In this document: in pieces, positions 63,560 to 64,000 of the stretch
How the letters are laid out: every line of letters starts with the position of its first letter
Position numbering within the stretch: the stretch's first letter is position 1
Source of the DNA: Variovorax saccharolyticus
GTDB lineage: Bacteria; Pseudomonadota; Gammaproteobacteria; Burkholderiales; Burkholderiaceae_C
Direction: 5' to 3'
Assembly (NCBI RefSeq): GCF_030316765.1
Contig: NZ_JASZYT010000017.1
Coordinates: forward strand, 1-64,000
DNA length: 64,000 nucleotides
Notes under the pieces: model-generated
What the model saw: the letters and a program-made list of their open reading frames with translations, nothing else
What the model was told of the DNA's origin: nothing
Databases searched by the model: none
Translations under genes and position numbers: made by a program

Positions 63560-64000
63560 TTTGCGTGGGGACCCGTTGCGCGGGCCACTACGCTCTCACT
63601 ACACGGACGGTGCCTGGCTGGATCAATTGGCGGCGACGGAGGACTGAGCGAAGGAGCGAAAGCGAGATGGAGGAAGACTCAAGATCCGTGCGCGCGAGGA
63701 ACGGATCGCCGAGATCACGAAGCGTCGCGGGGGCCATTTGTGCGCATCGGGACGCACTTGTAGCATTCGAGCGGCAACAGCGTGCGCCGTGGCTCGATCA
63801 TCAGTACCGGGAAAGCAAACGCACGGCACTTGTTAACCGAGGCGGAGTGCAACTATTTGCCGGCGCGCATCAGCAACGAACTGCGCGACCCAGCAAGGCG
63901 CTGTCACCGAGCAGCCTAACGCGTGCAAGGGCCACGTACGTGTTGCACGATTCGCGCAACTGTCGGCCGGCCGATAAAGTATGCGAGCGGTGGCGGTGGA
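63560..64000. other. end of window without a recognised gene
   Basis: About 440 bp. Only short frames on both strands, without motifs. A gene running out of the window cannot be excluded. Confidence 0.4.

Overview
The window is GC-rich DNA with dense, short-spaced operons. Protein content (DUF1302/DUF1329 pairs, AraC regulators with an Arabinose_bd-type N-terminus, a phasin, many acyl-CoA enzymes) suggests a soil or plant-associated betaproteobacterium of the Burkholderiales, probably Comamonadaceae (Variovorax-like). This placement is inference from gene content only. No tRNA, rRNA or CRISPR array was recognised.

Region 1 (1-11.7 kb, mostly minus strand) is an envelope and sulfatase operon. 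It encodes DUF2092 proteins, a Gly-rich secreted protein, a DUF3313 lipoprotein, a beta-barrel outer-membrane protein, a formylglycine-generating enzyme (FGE), a membrane protein, a secreted HAD hydrolase, a lone receiver domain and an exported arylsulfatase. Many genes are coupled by 4-bp ATGA overlaps. A 17-bp palindrome lies upstream of the HAD gene, upstream of one DUF2092 gene and upstream of a broken DUF2092 copy. A patatin-like lipoprotein diverges from the second palindrome. A partial duplication of this divergent locus sits at 11.3-11.9 kb.

Region 2 (11.8-16 kb) holds a FixJ/NarL-type response regulator with its sensor kinase, a divergent AraC regulator and a small membrane protein.

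Region 3 (16.7-38 kb, plus strand) is the main catabolic block. A putative trans-envelope module (DUF1302, DUF1329, YCF48-like propeller, RND/MMPL protein) is followed by a second AraC gene, a sulfatase, a GMC oxidoreductase, an aldehyde dehydrogenase, an MFS transporter, a crotonase, a thiolase, an acyl-CoA dehydrogenase, an SDR, an acyl-CoA ligase and a nitroreductase. Read as a pathway, these would desulfate a hydrophobic alcohol sulfate, oxidise the alcohol to an acid, activate it and shorten it by beta-oxidation. A conserved GACC-flanked box precedes three transcription units of this block. The MFS and nitroreductase genes each carry an apparent one-base frameshift.

Region 4 (38-45.4 kb) has a small two-gene secreted-protein operon, a phasin gene, and a tightly coupled TPP enzyme, zinc alcohol dehydrogenase and CoA-transferase operon.

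Region 5 (45.4-64 kb) is accessory. It contains remnants of IS21 and IS3 transposases, an integrase, an azoreductase, a HupE-like protein and two tandem frameshifted membrane-protein genes. Among these are intact genes: RidA, a hybrid histidine kinase with an HD-GYP response regulator, an arylamine N-acetyltransferase, a PHB-depolymerase-like hydrolase and several small proteins of unknown function. Coding density is clearly lower here.
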